DNA from: Lachnospiraceae bacterium G41
GTDB taxonomy: Bacteria > Bacillota > Clostridia > Lachnospirales > Lachnospiraceae
Assembly (NCBI GenBank): GCA_900100245.1
Contig: FNEU01000003.1
Span: 148,229-212,228, forward strand
Length of the DNA: 64,000 nucleotides
Reading direction: 5' to 3'
The position numbers were made by a program, and so were the translations under genes. The notes under the pieces were generated by a model. It saw only the letters and a list, made by a program, of their open reading frames with translations. It did no database searches and had not been told where the DNA came from. Shown here in pieces: positions 24,856-33,667 of the stretch. Positions within the stretch are counted from its first letter, which is position 1; each line of letters begins with the position of its first letter.

Positions 24856-25425
24856 ATGTTGATTAATGACAAACTTATAGAAAAGAATATGACAATGTAT
24901 CGTTTAAGTAAGGAAAGTGGCGTTCCACAGGCAACGCTAAATGATATATGCAGCGGGAAAACCGATTTAGAAAAGTGTGCGGCAGGGACATTGTATAAGA
25001 TTGCGAAAGTTCTTAATGTTTCCGTAGAAGATATTCTTGACTCGGCGAATATTATTCGGAGTGAATTTGAAACATTTAAGAGCAATACTTGTCATTATGT
25101 AAAGGATATGGGTGATATTGATTTTATGATAGATGTTTTGGAGACAGATCAAATAAGCGCTTTATACAAAAAACGCTGGTATCCTGAAGCTTTTTATCTT
25201 CTTGCTATGGTGGATTATCTTTCCAAGGAAAATAATATCCCTCTTTGCACAAAATATGACGATTTACGCACTAAAAAATTGCAGAAACCAATCTATCCTG
25301 CAGGTGTTCTTCTGACTAGTGAAGTCCTAAAATCAGATGAACCCATAAAAAAAGCAGAGGCAGATGCTATTCCGGAATTTAAAAAATTTAATATTATGGA
25401 AAGTGAGGTGAGAAATGTTGTATGA
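24856..25425 (+). CDS. HTH protein with C-terminal domain, putative antitoxin
   Basis: 189 residues from ATG 24856 (AAGGAG 9 bp upstream). Residues about 10-60 form a Cro/CI-type HTH (MTMYRLSKESGVPQATLNDI, KIAKVLNVSVEDIL). The C-terminal ~130 residues include a WYPEAFYLLAMVDYLSKENN segment like the partner-binding domain found with DUF6036-type nucleotidyltransferases. It overlaps the nucleotidyltransferase gene by 11 bp, the usual antitoxin-first order. The pair is more A+T-rich than its neighbours, consistent with transfer. Antitoxin function is inferred, not shown. Confidence 0.72.
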   Translation: MLINDKLIEKNMTMYRLSKESGVPQATLNDICSGKTDLEKCAAGTLYKIAKVLNVSVEDILDSANIIRSEFETFKSNTCHYVKDMGDIDFMIDVLETDQISALYKKRWYPEAFYLLAMVDYLSKENNIPLCTKYDDLRTKKLQKPIYPAGVLLTSEVLKSDEPIKKAEADAIPEFKKFNIMESEVRNVV

Positions 25426-26134
25426 TAAACCTTTTTCGAAAGAAAATTTGGATGTTTATTTAAAAGAATTGGCTAAAGAATATCGGAAAATAAATGGGAA
25501 AAATACTCCAGCAGAAATCATTTTGGTAGGAGGAGCAGCAGTTATTGTCAATTATGGATTCAGAGAAATGACTTATGATATGGATGTGATAATCAATGCT
25601 TCTTCCTCAATGAAAGATGCAATAAATTATGTCGGGGACAAGTATGGGCTGCCTATGGGATGGATAAATGAGGATTTTAAGAAAACAACTTCATATACTC
25701 CTAAGATTATCCAATATTCCAAGTATTACAAAACATACTCCAATGTAGTTACATTTAGGGCTGTCTCAGGAGAATATTTGATAGCAATGAAATTAAAGTC
25801 CGGAAGAAAGTATAAGTATGACAGATCCGATGTGATTGGTATTTTATTAGAACAAAAGAATTTAGGAAGTCCAATAACATTTGAGAAAATAAAAAAAGCA
25901 GTCATCAATTTGTATGGTTCATATGAGGTCCTTTCAGAAGAGATTCGTCAATTTATTGAAAGTGTTATCGAAAATGGAGATTACGAGGAATTATTTAAAA
26001 AGACACGTCAGTACGAGAAAGAGAATAAAGAGAACCTGATTGAATATCAGGAGGAAAAACCCGGAGTGATAAACGGGAATAATTTAAACGATATTATTGA
26101 TATTTTACGTAAAAGAAAAAAAGAAAATGAATAA
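25415..26134 (+). CDS. Nucleotidyltransferase-fold protein (DUF6036/AbiEii-like), putative toxin
   Basis: 239 residues. N-terminal nucleotidyltransferase core: LVGGAAVIVNYG with Gly39-Gly40, then MTYDMDVII with Asp55 and Asp57 as the DxD metal pair, then an AMKLKSGRKYKYDRSD helix like those of AbiEii/MenT-type toxins. The C-terminal ~60 residues are charged and helical. Start ATG 25415 follows GAGGTGA. Such proteins in type IV-like systems modify tRNA or other targets, with the HTH partner as antitoxin; a defence role is possible. The catalytic residues look intact. Confidence 0.75.
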   Translation: MLYDKPFSKENLDVYLKELAKEYRKINGKNTPAEIILVGGAAVIVNYGFREMTYDMDVIINASSSMKDAINYVGDKYGLPMGWINEDFKKTTSYTPKIIQYSKYYKTYSNVVTFRAVSGEYLIAMKLKSGRKYKYDRSDVIGILLEQKNLGSPITFEKIKKAVINLYGSYEVLSEEIRQFIESVIENGDYEELFKKTRQYEKENKENLIEYQEEKPGVINGNNLNDIIDILRKRKKENE

Positions 26135-26143
26135 ACAAGAAAC

Positions 26144-26172
26144 AGCGCCTGTTACAAATTGTAGCAGGCGCT
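26144..26172. terminator. Bidirectional terminator
   Basis: AGCGCCTG pairs with CAGGCGCT and inner TAC with GTA, followed by a T-containing tail. It lies between the convergent nucleotidyltransferase and histidine kinase genes. Confidence 0.75.
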
Positions 26173-26176
26173 TCTA

Positions 26177-27880
26177 TTATTTAATGATTACTCTAAACCA
26201 ACCGTCTTTTATTTTTATCTTTGATTTAAATCCCAGGTTGTCTAAAATGTTCTTTACTATCGATAAACCAAGTCCGGTTCCGTTCTTGTCACTTCTGCTT
26301 GGATCACCCTTTACGAAGGGTTCCCAGAGTTTTGAAGGTTTAACATCAATGGCATCAATGGGTGTGTTTTCTATTACGAAAACATGCTTGCTGAAAGGTT
26401 TGTCTTTAGCGTATACATTTACATTTCCGCCCTCTTTGGTATACTTTGCGGCGTTTGATAAAAGATTATCCATAACCCTTTCAAGCGAGGCTCTGTCGGC
26501 ATTGCGATTAAACGAACCATCGACAGTTAACGTGATATTTCTCTCTTCCAAAAGAGGTTTAATTCTTTCGGCCTGAGCCTTTGCAATTTCGCAGAAATCC
26601 AGCTTTTCGACTTTGTTTTTTGCGGTCTCTTCTTCGAGCTTTGCGAGGCCTAAAACATCGGTTATTATGCCGTTCATGTAATTGGTATTTTCAAGTATAG
26701 CGTCGGCGTAATGTTCGCGTTTTTTGGTCTGAACATTTTCCTTCAGGTTCTCTGCATATCCCGACATTACGGTAAGCGGAGTTTTAAGATCATGCGCCAT
26801 CGAACTCATCAGCGCTTTTCTGTAGTCCTCGTTTCTGTAAAAGCCTTTGAGCTTTTCGTAGGAGATCTTTGAAATCAAAAGACATATTCCTGTGTCAATA
26901 AATAAATAAATTAAAGCGAGGAGAATCATTACTGACATGTACGCTTTAGTGAAATTATCACTTAACATGAAGTGAACCGTATATGTGTTGCCGCTTGCAT
27001 CTTTTATCTGCTTGCTGATATGCGACAGATGGTCAAGGTATGTGACTTTGGAAGTAACGTCTTTTACGCTTTCTTTTCCGCCGCAAAGAAGAGTGAAGCT
27101 GCTGATTAATTTTCCGTCAAAATATCTGGTTGTGCTGTTTTCATCAGGAATCGAAGCAGAATCCGAAACGGCGTTATATTCCAAATATCCCGAAACATCC
27201 GCAGGTGTTAAATCGGTCTCCACTTTTTTAATATAATTTTCATATAACTCTTCTTCCGATTCATATCCTAAAAACATCTTTGTTTCATAGTACGGGAATA
27301 CGCATTTTCCGACATAAAATTTGTGTGTGTCGGGATCGGCATATCCGGTAAGAATTATAGGATGAGAGTCGACTATTTTTCTGGGTAAAAGAAATTCAAG
27401 CACCGTATCGCTGATATAAGCCTCGTCGCGTCTTAAAAGATCCGCAAATTCGGGGTATGAATTAAGGTAATCAAGGTCGCATGTATAAACATCCGTAAGG
27501 CGGTTTGTTATACCTAAATCCCTGTCGATAATCAGTATCTGTATTGCTTTTTCGCTGTCCAGAACAACTTCCCCGTTCGCGTCTTCGACATATGCGATTG
27601 ATTTATATCCCGGCCATGCAAAAACAGAAGAGCTTTGATAAAGACGTAAATTTAATCCAATCAAGTCCTGCTTTTCCGCGAATGAATATTCGTGTAAATA
27701 TTCTTCGATATTTTTTATCCGGCTGTCGGAATAAATTTCATTATTTCTTTCAAGTTCCGATTCCGAACGCATATTCATAAAAGTAACCGTAATTATGAAA
27801 ACGATAATAACAATCGGTATTGATATTAAAAATTTAGGAATAAAAACTTGGATAAAGTTTTTTCGTTTGTTTTTAGCCAT
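26177..27880 (-). CDS. Sensor histidine kinase
   Basis: 567 residues. Two membrane segments (about 10-33 and 310-335) enclose a ~280-residue extracytoplasmic sensor domain with no family I recognise. Then a HisKA dimerisation domain with SMAHDLKTPLTVMSGYAENL (phosphorylated His near 365) and a HATPase_c domain with N box NLLSNAAKYT and G boxes GTGLGLSIVKNIL. All catalytic motifs are intact. It lies 15 bp after the response regulator gene in one operon. The signal is unknown; the large outer domain suggests an envelope or extracellular ligand. Confidence 0.92.
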   Translation of the reverse strand: MAKNKRKNFIQVFIPKFLISIPIVIIVFIITVTFMNMRSESELERNNEIYSDSRIKNIEEYLHEYSFAEKQDLIGLNLRLYQSSSVFAWPGYKSIAYVEDANGEVVLDSEKAIQILIIDRDLGITNRLTDVYTCDLDYLNSYPEFADLLRRDEAYISDTVLEFLLPRKIVDSHPIILTGYADPDTHKFYVGKCVFPYYETKMFLGYESEEELYENYIKKVETDLTPADVSGYLEYNAVSDSASIPDENSTTRYFDGKLISSFTLLCGGKESVKDVTSKVTYLDHLSHISKQIKDASGNTYTVHFMLSDNFTKAYMSVMILLALIYLFIDTGICLLISKISYEKLKGFYRNEDYRKALMSSMAHDLKTPLTVMSGYAENLKENVQTKKREHYADAILENTNYMNGIITDVLGLAKLEEETAKNKVEKLDFCEIAKAQAERIKPLLEERNITLTVDGSFNRNADRASLERVMDNLLSNAAKYTKEGGNVNVYAKDKPFSKHVFVIENTPIDAIDVKPSKLWEPFVKGDPSRSDKNGTGLGLSIVKNILDNLGFKSKIKIKDGWFRVIIK

Positions 27881-27895
27881 AATACTTCCTCCGCT

Positions 27896-28573
27896 TTAAT
27901 CGGTCAGTTTGTATCCTTTTGAAATGATGGTCTTAATCTGAGATCCTGCACTGCCGAGAGATTTACGAAGTTTTTTGATGTGATTGTCGACAACTCTGTC
28001 GCCGCCTTCGTATTCGTAGCCCCAGATGGATGAAAGCAGAGTATTTCTGCTTATTACCCAGTCTTTGTGTTTTGCAAGATACGAAAGAAGTTCGAACTCT
28101 TTGGGTGCCAGTTCTACGGTTTTTCCGTCAGCGATTACTTCCATGGAATTGAAGTTGACAGAAATTTTTCCGATGGTAACGGAATCGTCAATTACCGTGC
28201 CCTTGGCCCTGTTTAAAAGTGCAATGCATTTTGCGTATAAGGTAGCGAGCGAAAAAGGTTTTAAAACGTAATCGTCACACCCGGTTTCAAACCCTGCAAG
28301 AACGTCTTCTTCGAGAGTTCTGGCCGTCAGGAAAATTACCGGAACATCACTTTTTTTACGAATCATTCTGCACAAAGAAAAGCCGTCCAGATAGGGAAGC
28401 ATAACATCTAAAAGAATCAAATCGTATTCATTCTCCGATATCATTTCCTCTGCGACAAGTCCGTTTTCAGCCGCAAAAAACACGAAGGTATTGTCTTTCC
28501 TCGAGGTAAAATAGTCTTCGATTATTTCGCGAATCTGTGCATCGTCTTCAACACAAAGCATTTTGTAATTCAT
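27896..28573 (-). CDS. OmpR-family response regulator
   Basis: 225 residues. Receiver domain: acidic pocket EDD near residue 8, phospho-acceptor Asp in LILLDVMLPYLDGF (near 56), conserved Thr in IFLTART, and Lys in YVLKPFS. Winged-helix DNA-binding domain from about 130: LAPKEFELLSYLAKH and GGDRVVDNHIKKLRKSLG. Encoded with the histidine kinase and should be phosphorylated by it. Direct repeats TGTATCCTT 11 bp apart lie just upstream and may be its own binding site. Confidence 0.93.
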   Translation of the reverse strand: MNYKMLCVEDDAQIREIIEDYFTSRKDNTFVFFAAENGLVAEEMISENEYDLILLDVMLPYLDGFSLCRMIRKKSDVPVIFLTARTLEEDVLAGFETGCDDYVLKPFSLATLYAKCIALLNRAKGTVIDDSVTIGKISVNFNSMEVIADGKTVELAPKEFELLSYLAKHKDWVISRNTLLSSIWGYEYEGGDRVVDNHIKKLRKSLGSAGSQIKTIISKGYKLTD

Positions 28574-28613
28574 AGCTCGGACCTCATTTCATGACTTTAT
28601 GATACAAAGCGGA

Positions 28614-28633
28614 TGTATCCTTTGTGTATCCTT
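28614..28633 (-). promoter_or_regulatory. Direct repeats upstream of the response regulator gene
   Basis: TGTATCCTT at 28614-28622 and 28625-28633, period 11 bp (one helical turn), on the plus strand (AAGGATACA on the coding side). OmpR-family regulators often bind such direct repeats. A TATAAT sequence for the minus strand is at 28650-28645. Confidence 0.5.
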
Positions 28634-28746
28634 GAAGTAAAATGATTATAACATGATAAAGATTTATACGGTATTGTCTAACGCGGAAAATCATTTTATA
28701 ATTTTTGCAGATTTGTTTTTATTTTTTTACGAAAGGAACATAAAAA

Positions 28747-29049
28747 ATGGTAAAGCATGTAATTGTCTGGACACTCAAAGATGAGTATTCGGCTGAAGAA
28801 AAAGAGAATATAAAAAAGGGTATAAAAGAAGGGCTCGAAGGCCTTAAAGGAAAGATTCCCGGACTTGTTGACATCAAGGTAAACATCAACGCACTTGCAA
28901 GCTCGAATGCAGATCTTATGCTTGATTCGACATTTGAAAGCGAAGAAGCTCTCAAAGGCTATTCCGTTCATCCCGAGCACGTTGCAGTTGCAAACGGCAA
29001 AGTCAGACCTTATACCGCAGTAAGAAGTTGCCTTGACTTCGAAGTATAA
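28747..29049 (+). CDS. Dabb-family (stress-responsive alpha/beta barrel) protein
   Basis: 100 residues, the usual length of a single Dabb ferredoxin-like domain: MVKHVIVWTLKDEYS at the N terminus and HPEHVAVANGKVRP toward the C terminus are the family pattern, including the conserved Pro-His. These small cytoplasmic dimers have mixed or unknown roles. Start ATG follows AAAGGA. It lies 10 bp before the methyltransferase gene, probably one operon. Confidence 0.85.
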   Translation: MVKHVIVWTLKDEYSAEEKENIKKGIKEGLEGLKGKIPGLVDIKVNINALASSNADLMLDSTFESEEALKGYSVHPEHVAVANGKVRPYTAVRSCLDFEV

Positions 29050-29059
29050 AAGGAAATAT

Positions 29060-30313
29060 ATGAGCGCAGTTGTAATACTAAAAAAGAATGAAGGAAGGCT
29101 CCTAAAATCCGGCGGAGCGTGGGTTTTCGACAACGAAATCGAAAGCATTTTGGGCGAGTATGAAAACGGTGAAATTGTCATTATAAAAGATAATGACGGC
29201 ATCACTTTAGGTAAAGGTTTTATCAATGATAATTCCAAAATCAGAGTAAGACTTTTATCGAGAAATGCAGACACCGAAATCGACAGAGCGTTCCTTAGAA
29301 AACGTGTAAAAGATGCCTGGGAATACAGGAAAACCGTGATGAAAGATTCATTCGAGGATTCCGATTCCCTACGTCTTATTTTCGCGGAAGCTGATTTCCT
29401 TCCGGGCCTTGTAATAGATAAGTATAACGACGTCCTGGTTGTTGAATCTTTAGCACTCGGAATCGATATGCTTAAGGATGTAATTATCGAAGAGTTAAAA
29501 GACGTTCTTCGTGAAGACGGCATCAACATTAAAGGCGTATATGAACGTTCCGATTCGCCTGTCAGAAAAAAGGAAGGAATGTACCTTCACAAAGGCTTTA
29601 TCGGCGAAGAATTCGACACAAATGTTGAGATAAAAGAGAACGGTATCAAATATATTGTGGATGTTGTAAACGGCCAGAAAACAGGATTTTTCCTTGACCA
29701 GAAATACAACCGTCTTGCAATGCAACGTCTCTGCAAAGGTATGCTTGATATGTCCGATAATTTGGACGGCAAGGGTACGTTAAAGGTGCTTGACTGTTTT
29801 ACACATATGGGTACTTTTGCGCTTAACTGTGCAAAGGCCGGAGCAACTAATGTAACAGGTCTTGATATATCCGAATTTGCCGTAGGACAGGCAACAGAAA
29901 ATGCCGTCAGAAACAATCTTGAGGATAAGGCAAAATTCAGGTGTGCAAATGTTTTGGACGAACTTCCAAAGCTCTACGCGGAGGGAGAGAAATACGATCT
30001 GGTCATCCTCGATCCGCCTGCTTTTACGAAGTCAAGAGAAGCCACTAAAAATGCAATAAAAGGCTATCGTGAGATTAATATGAAGGGCATGAAATTAGTC
30101 CGCGACGGAGGTTATCTTGCGACCTGTTCCTGCTCACATTTTATGACCGAAGAACTGTTTAAACAGACGATTTTACAGGCGGCAAAAAGTGTTCATAAAA
30201 GACTTACTCAGGTTGAATTCAGAACCCAGGCGCCCGACCATCCGATTCTCTGGGCAGCCGATGAATCATACTATCTTAAATTTATAATCTTCCGCGTGAC
30301 GGATGAAAAATAA
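29060..30313 (+). CDS. RlmI-like 23S rRNA (cytosine-C5) methyltransferase family
   Basis: 417 residues from ATG 29060 (AAGGA upstream); an earlier in-frame ATG lies in the Dabb gene. An N-terminal PUA domain (about 1-75, LKKNEGRLLKSGGAWVFDNE) for RNA binding is followed by a Rossmann methyltransferase: SAM-binding VLDCFTHMGTFALNCAKAGA, acidic VTGLDIS, catalytic region LVILDPPAFTKS and TCSCSHFM. Family members methylate 23S rRNA using SAM; the exact target base is inferred from RlmI. Full length. A terminator follows. Confidence 0.88.
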   Translation: MSAVVILKKNEGRLLKSGGAWVFDNEIESILGEYENGEIVIIKDNDGITLGKGFINDNSKIRVRLLSRNADTEIDRAFLRKRVKDAWEYRKTVMKDSFEDSDSLRLIFAEADFLPGLVIDKYNDVLVVESLALGIDMLKDVIIEELKDVLREDGINIKGVYERSDSPVRKKEGMYLHKGFIGEEFDTNVEIKENGIKYIVDVVNGQKTGFFLDQKYNRLAMQRLCKGMLDMSDNLDGKGTLKVLDCFTHMGTFALNCAKAGATNVTGLDISEFAVGQATENAVRNNLEDKAKFRCANVLDELPKLYAEGEKYDLVILDPPAFTKSREATKNAIKGYREINMKGMKLVRDGGYLATCSCSHFMTEELFKQTILQAAKSVHKRLTQVEFRTQAPDHPILWAADESYYLKFIIFRVTDEK

Positions 30314-30319
30314 ACAGTA

Positions 30320-30345
30320 AAGTGGTCCCCAGGGCCACTTTTTTT
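30320..30345 (+). terminator. Intrinsic terminator
   Basis: AAGTGGTCCC / GGGCCACTT hairpin followed by seven T, ending the Dabb-methyltransferase operon. Confidence 0.82.
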
Positions 30346-30404
30346 ATGAGGAATCCTATAGTATAATAAATGGGTAAAAAAATTATGTATGGAGGGATAC
30401 ATTT

Positions 30405-31178
30405 ATGGAATTAAAAGGATTATGGGAAGTTTGTTCCGCACAGATTTTCGATATGCAGAATATGGGAATGGTGTGGAAAACGAAAGAAGAAGCGGCAGGC
30501 ATCGATGATGATATGATCAAGATGGTTTTCAGCACGCTTTTTGATTTTAAGGACGACGGTGTATTGGGCATGATGATAAAAGGTCCCGCTGCCGATTCTG
30601 TTCCCAAGGACGAACTTGATGCTGCCGTTGCTGCAGGAAAAGTAGTAGTTGAAGACGGATTCTGTTATATCTGTGAAGAAAAAGGCTGGAAAGAGGAAGA
30701 CGGAAAAGTCTTTATCGACAGCAAAGAATCCGGAGAAATCTTCGGCGAAGCCATCAATCCCTGGAAAGAAGTAATCGAAGAGGGCAATACCCTTATAGTT
30801 CTTGAAAATTATCAGATTGTAAAGGTGGGTGAAACTCCGACGAGTGTTCGTAAAGTCGAGCAAAAAGAACTTACCGAAGAGATGAAGGCCGCAGTCGGTA
30901 CTTACAAAGGTTTGTACACGAGAATGATTTGCGATGACAAGAAGAACGAAGAAGAATTTTCTCTTGAATTAAAAGATGACGGAAAGGGAATATCAAAGAG
31001 AGACGGTCTTGAGATAAAAGTTCCCGACTGGTGTGTTGAAAACGGCGAAGTTAAATTAACCGAAAAATATCTCGGAAAGATAGATTACACAGGAAAACTG
31101 GAAGGAAAGAGCCTTGTTCTTTACAACGGCGATCCCGAAGCTCCCATGACTTACGAATACGTATACGAAAAAATCTGA
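30405..31178 (+). CDS. Conserved-looking hypothetical cytoplasmic protein
   Basis: 257 residues, no signal peptide or membrane segment. Two similar-looking parts: the N-terminal half (LKGLWEVCSAQIFDMQNM, FDFKDDGVLGMM) and the C-terminal ~70 residues (FSLELKDDGKGISKRDG, KIDYTGKLEGKSLVL) read like small beta-barrel, lipocalin-like modules that often measure a bound ligand, but this is only a pattern impression. Start ATG follows GGAGGG. It stands alone with its own TATAAT-like box near 30360 and a terminator after it. Confidence 0.6.
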   Translation: MELKGLWEVCSAQIFDMQNMGMVWKTKEEAAGIDDDMIKMVFSTLFDFKDDGVLGMMIKGPAADSVPKDELDAAVAAGKVVVEDGFCYICEEKGWKEEDGKVFIDSKESGEIFGEAINPWKEVIEEGNTLIVLENYQIVKVGETPTSVRKVEQKELTEEMKAAVGTYKGLYTRMICDDKKNEEEFSLELKDDGKGISKRDGLEIKVPDWCVENGEVKLTEKYLGKIDYTGKLEGKSLVLYNGDPEAPMTYEYVYEKI

Positions 31179-31191
31179 AGATAAAAAATTT

Positions 31192-31222
31192 AAGGACTCG
31201 TTCTGACGGGTTCTTATTTTTT
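31192..31222 (+). terminator. Intrinsic terminator
   Basis: AAGGACTCGT pairs with ACGGGTTCTT over 10 bp with two G-U pairs, loop TCTG, then ATTTTTTA. Confidence 0.72.
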
Positions 31223-31306
31223 ATGAAAATTAAAAACAATGATCGAAAATGCCTGTGAAACCGCAGTTTTCACACTTTTAGGCAGTGGTTATTGTCCCTC
31301 TTTACA

Positions 31307-31335
31307 TTGACATTTTACCCGCTTAATTGTATAAT
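31307..31335 (+). promoter_or_regulatory. Promoter of the beta-helix lipoprotein gene
   Basis: TTGACA (31307-31312), 17-bp spacer, TATAAT (31330-31335): a fully canonical promoter. A GTGAAA/TTTTCAC inverted repeat lies about 30 bp upstream. Confidence 0.85.
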
Positions 31336-31390
31336 GTCGTGTGGCGTTTATGGCAGATACAGCGTTTTAAATACATAAAAAGAGAGATAT

Positions 31391-32299
31391 ATGAAGAAGA
31401 TAAAAGCAGTACTTCTGATGTCGGTTTTAAGTGCGGTTGCGATGCTTGCTGCCTGCACTAAAGAAACCACCGGAGATCCAAAAGTTAAATATTTCGTTGA
31501 CGGCGTGGAAGCAGAAGCTGCGCCGGACAAGAATTTTTATAAAGCAGTTTCAATCGAATCCAACAGCAAGGAAGCATCCATTGTTTGGGATGTTGCAACA
31601 TGGTCGCTTGAGACTTCAAACACAACAGGCAAAGAAACGGTTAACGTTTATTTTGAATATCAGAACAAGCCCGTCACCGTAGACGGAATCGGATTTGATT
31701 CCCTTCAGGATGCGTTCAATTACATAGGTGACGGTTCTAAAAGAATCTATCTTACCCGCGATGTCAAAGGTGGCGGAAATACCGCTGAAGGCGCTGAGAT
31801 CAATATTGAACTCGGCGGTTTTACTATTGACGGAATCGGCGAAGACACGATTATCAACAATGGAAAAATGACCATTTACGGTGCAGGTACGATTACCAAC
31901 AGCGTAAACGGAGAATATTCAAAGAGTATCGTAAACTACGGCGAACTCACTCTTCAGGGAGTAACCGTTACCAACGATACCGATTCTGTGGCAATCTGGA
32001 ATTCCGAGAACGGCAGCAGTGTTCTTACCATCAAAGATTCGGATATTTCTCACAGTCATACAAATGTTATGACTGTGGTTAATTCGGGTACCATGGAAAT
32101 AGTCAGCGGAAGCATTACCGGTGTCGGTGATTCTTTCCATCCCGTGATTTACAACAATCGCGGATCTGCCGTACTCACACTGACAGGCGGCAGTGTTACA
32201 AATAATGCGGAAGGCTATGCAATCTACAATGAGTCCGGGGTTATCAATCTCGGTGGGACTACCTATACAGAGTCCTACAATATGCCGTCTGCAGAATAA
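31391..32299 (+). CDS. Lipoprotein with predicted beta-helix repeats
   Basis: 302 residues. Signal peptide ends in lipobox LAAC (Cys22). After a ~80-residue N-terminal module, residues about 100-295 have short repeated strands such as INNGKMTIYGAGTITN, IVNYGELTLQGVTVTN and VVNSGTMEIVSGSITG, the pattern of pectate-lyase-like right-handed beta-helices. It is anchored outside the cell. I see no catalytic residues for a known polysaccharide enzyme, so adhesion or carbohydrate binding is as likely as cleavage. The PAP2-like gene follows after 12 bp. Confidence 0.78.
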   Translation: MKKIKAVLLMSVLSAVAMLAACTKETTGDPKVKYFVDGVEAEAAPDKNFYKAVSIESNSKEASIVWDVATWSLETSNTTGKETVNVYFEYQNKPVTVDGIGFDSLQDAFNYIGDGSKRIYLTRDVKGGGNTAEGAEINIELGGFTIDGIGEDTIINNGKMTIYGAGTITNSVNGEYSKSIVNYGELTLQGVTVTNDTDSVAIWNSENGSSVLTIKDSDISHSHTNVMTVVNSGTMEIVSGSITGVGDSFHPVIYNNRGSAVLTLTGGSVTNNAEGYAIYNESGVINLGGTTYTESYNMPSAE

Positions 32300-32311
32300 A
32301 GGAATTTCCAA

Positions 32312-32782
32312 ATGATACAGTTTTTAAGTGACTTGGTTCACAACGAAGTATTAATGTCTGCGGCTTTAAGCTGGATACTGGCGCAGATCATAAAAACAAT
32401 CATCCACCTTTCAATGACAAAAAAATTCGTGCCTGAGAGACTCATAGGCCCCGGCGGAATGCCAAGCTGCCATTCTGCAGCGGTTTGCGCCATGGTAACG
32501 GCACTTGCATTAAACGAAGGACCCGGCTCATATCTCGTAGCGGTAGCCGGACTCCTCGCAATAGTGGTAATGTACGATGCCACGGGCGTTAGAAGAGAAA
32601 CAGGCAACCAGGCTAAAGTCCTAAACGAATTCATCGAAATGTTCAAGAAAAACGGTTCGGAACTTTCAAACGATGAAAAGCTAAAAGAGTTCGTCGGACA
32701 TACTCCGCTTCAGGTTTTCTGCGGAGCACTGCTCGGAATCGGGTTTGCATTCCTCTATTGTCTGGTACTTGTAAAATTGTAA
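32312..32782 (+). CDS. Divergent PAP2-family (YuiD/DUF212-like) membrane protein
   Basis: 156 residues with about four hydrophobic segments. The family signature GGMPSCHSAAVCAMVTALAL (near residues 48-68) and VMYDATGVRRETGNQA (near 88-104) are present. These proteins are related to acid phosphatases acting on lipid phosphates, but their role is not settled; the acid phosphatase His is kept within PSCHSA. ATG 32312 follows GGAATTTCC weakly. A bidirectional terminator follows, facing rfbD. Confidence 0.85.
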   Translation: MIQFLSDLVHNEVLMSAALSWILAQIIKTIIHLSMTKKFVPERLIGPGGMPSCHSAAVCAMVTALALNEGPGSYLVAVAGLLAIVVMYDATGVRRETGNQAKVLNEFIEMFKKNGSELSNDEKLKEFVGHTPLQVFCGALLGIGFAFLYCLVLVKL

Positions 32783-32816
32783 AAAAAAACCGCATGTTTC
32801 CATGCGGCTTTTTTAA
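32783..32816. terminator. Bidirectional terminator
   Basis: CCGCATG pairs with CATGCGG across TTTC, with A tract before and T tract after; serves the PAP2-like gene and convergent rfbD. Confidence 0.88.
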
Positions 32817-33667
32817 TTATTTTCATTCAACCATTTCATATACTCTTTCAGTGCATCATGCCAGTCGGCAAACATAAATCCGTTAGTGATTTTAAACATA
32901 TAGTTTTCAAGAACCGAGTAAGCCGGTCTTTTTGCTTTTGCGGGATATTCGTCACTGGTAAGTCTGTTTACCTTTACGTTCTTTCCTGCGATTTTAAAGA
33001 TTTCTTCAGCAAAATCAGCCCATGAGCAGACGCCTTCGCAGGTTCCGTGGAAGGTTCCGTAGTTTTCGGTGAAAAGAAGCGAATCCATAGCCTTTGCAAG
33101 CTCAAATGTACTTGTAGGGCTTCCGACCTGATCGTATACAACGCCGATTTCGTCGCGGTCTTCGGCGAGACGAAGCATAGTTTTTACGAAGTTTTTGCCG
33201 TCACCGTAGAGCCATGCTGTACGGATGATAAAGTATCTTGTGGAAAACTCTTTTACGAAGTTTTCACCTGCGAGTTTGCTGGCTCCGTAAACACCCTGGG
33301 GATTGGGAATATCAAATTCCTTGTAGGGCTCTGTAGCATCACCTGCAAATACATAATCCGTGCTGATATGCAGGATTTTCGCACCGTTCTTTTCAGCTGC
33401 GATACTTAAGTTTCTGGGGCCGATTGCATTGATTTTGTATGCAAGTTCTTCCTGATCTTCGCAAAGATCTACAGCGGTGTGAGCCGCGCAGTTGATGATT
33501 GCGTAGGGTTTGCAGTTTTCAACGAATGCGAGAACTTCCTCAAGATTTGTGATATCAAGTTCTCCTACATCGGTATTGATGCATTCGATGTCTGCCCTGT
33601 CCTTGTAAAGATTGTTTATGGCGCGTCCAAGCTGGCCGTTTCCGCCGGTAATCAGTAGTTTTATCAT
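32813..33667 (-). CDS. rfbD: dTDP-4-dehydrorhamnose reductase
   Basis: 284 residues, normal for RfbD/RmlD, last step of dTDP-L-rhamnose synthesis (NADPH-dependent). Short-chain dehydrogenase fold: GGNGQLGRAI at residues 7-16, STDYVFAGDA near 105 and catalytic YGASKLAGE (Tyr-Lys). It lies next to, but opposite, the polysaccharide cluster, and the other rhamnose genes (rfbA, rfbB, rfbC) are not in the window. Rhamnose is a plausible component of that polymer. Confidence 0.9.
   Translation of the reverse strand: MIKLLITGGNGQLGRAINNLYKDRADIECINTDVGELDITNLEEVLAFVENCKPYAIINCAAHTAVDLCEDQEELAYKINAIGPRNLSIAAEKNGAKILHISTDYVFAGDATEPYKEFDIPNPQGVYGASKLAGENFVKEFSTRYFIIRTAWLYGDGKNFVKTMLRLAEDRDEIGVVYDQVGSPTSTFELAKAMDSLLFTENYGTFHGTCEGVCSWADFAEEIFKIAGKNVKVNRLTSDEYPAKAKRPAYSVLENYMFKITNGFMFADWHDALKEYMKWLNENN

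Noticed and set aside
24567..25085. N-terminal extension of the HAD phosphatase frame
   Set aside because: The extra ~170 codons run through tandem hairpins and antisense to the HTH gene; ATG 24566 has a good ribosome-binding site and places the catalytic motif normally.
23922..26134. Prophage or integrative element around the HTH/nucleotidyltransferase pair
   Set aside because: No integrase, transposase, attachment-site duplication or tRNA gene seen nearby.
28696..29529. Long minus-strand open frame opposite the Dabb and RlmI-like genes
   Set aside because: Low-complexity Ser/Phe-rich translation, no ribosome-binding site, and both plus-strand genes have clear families.
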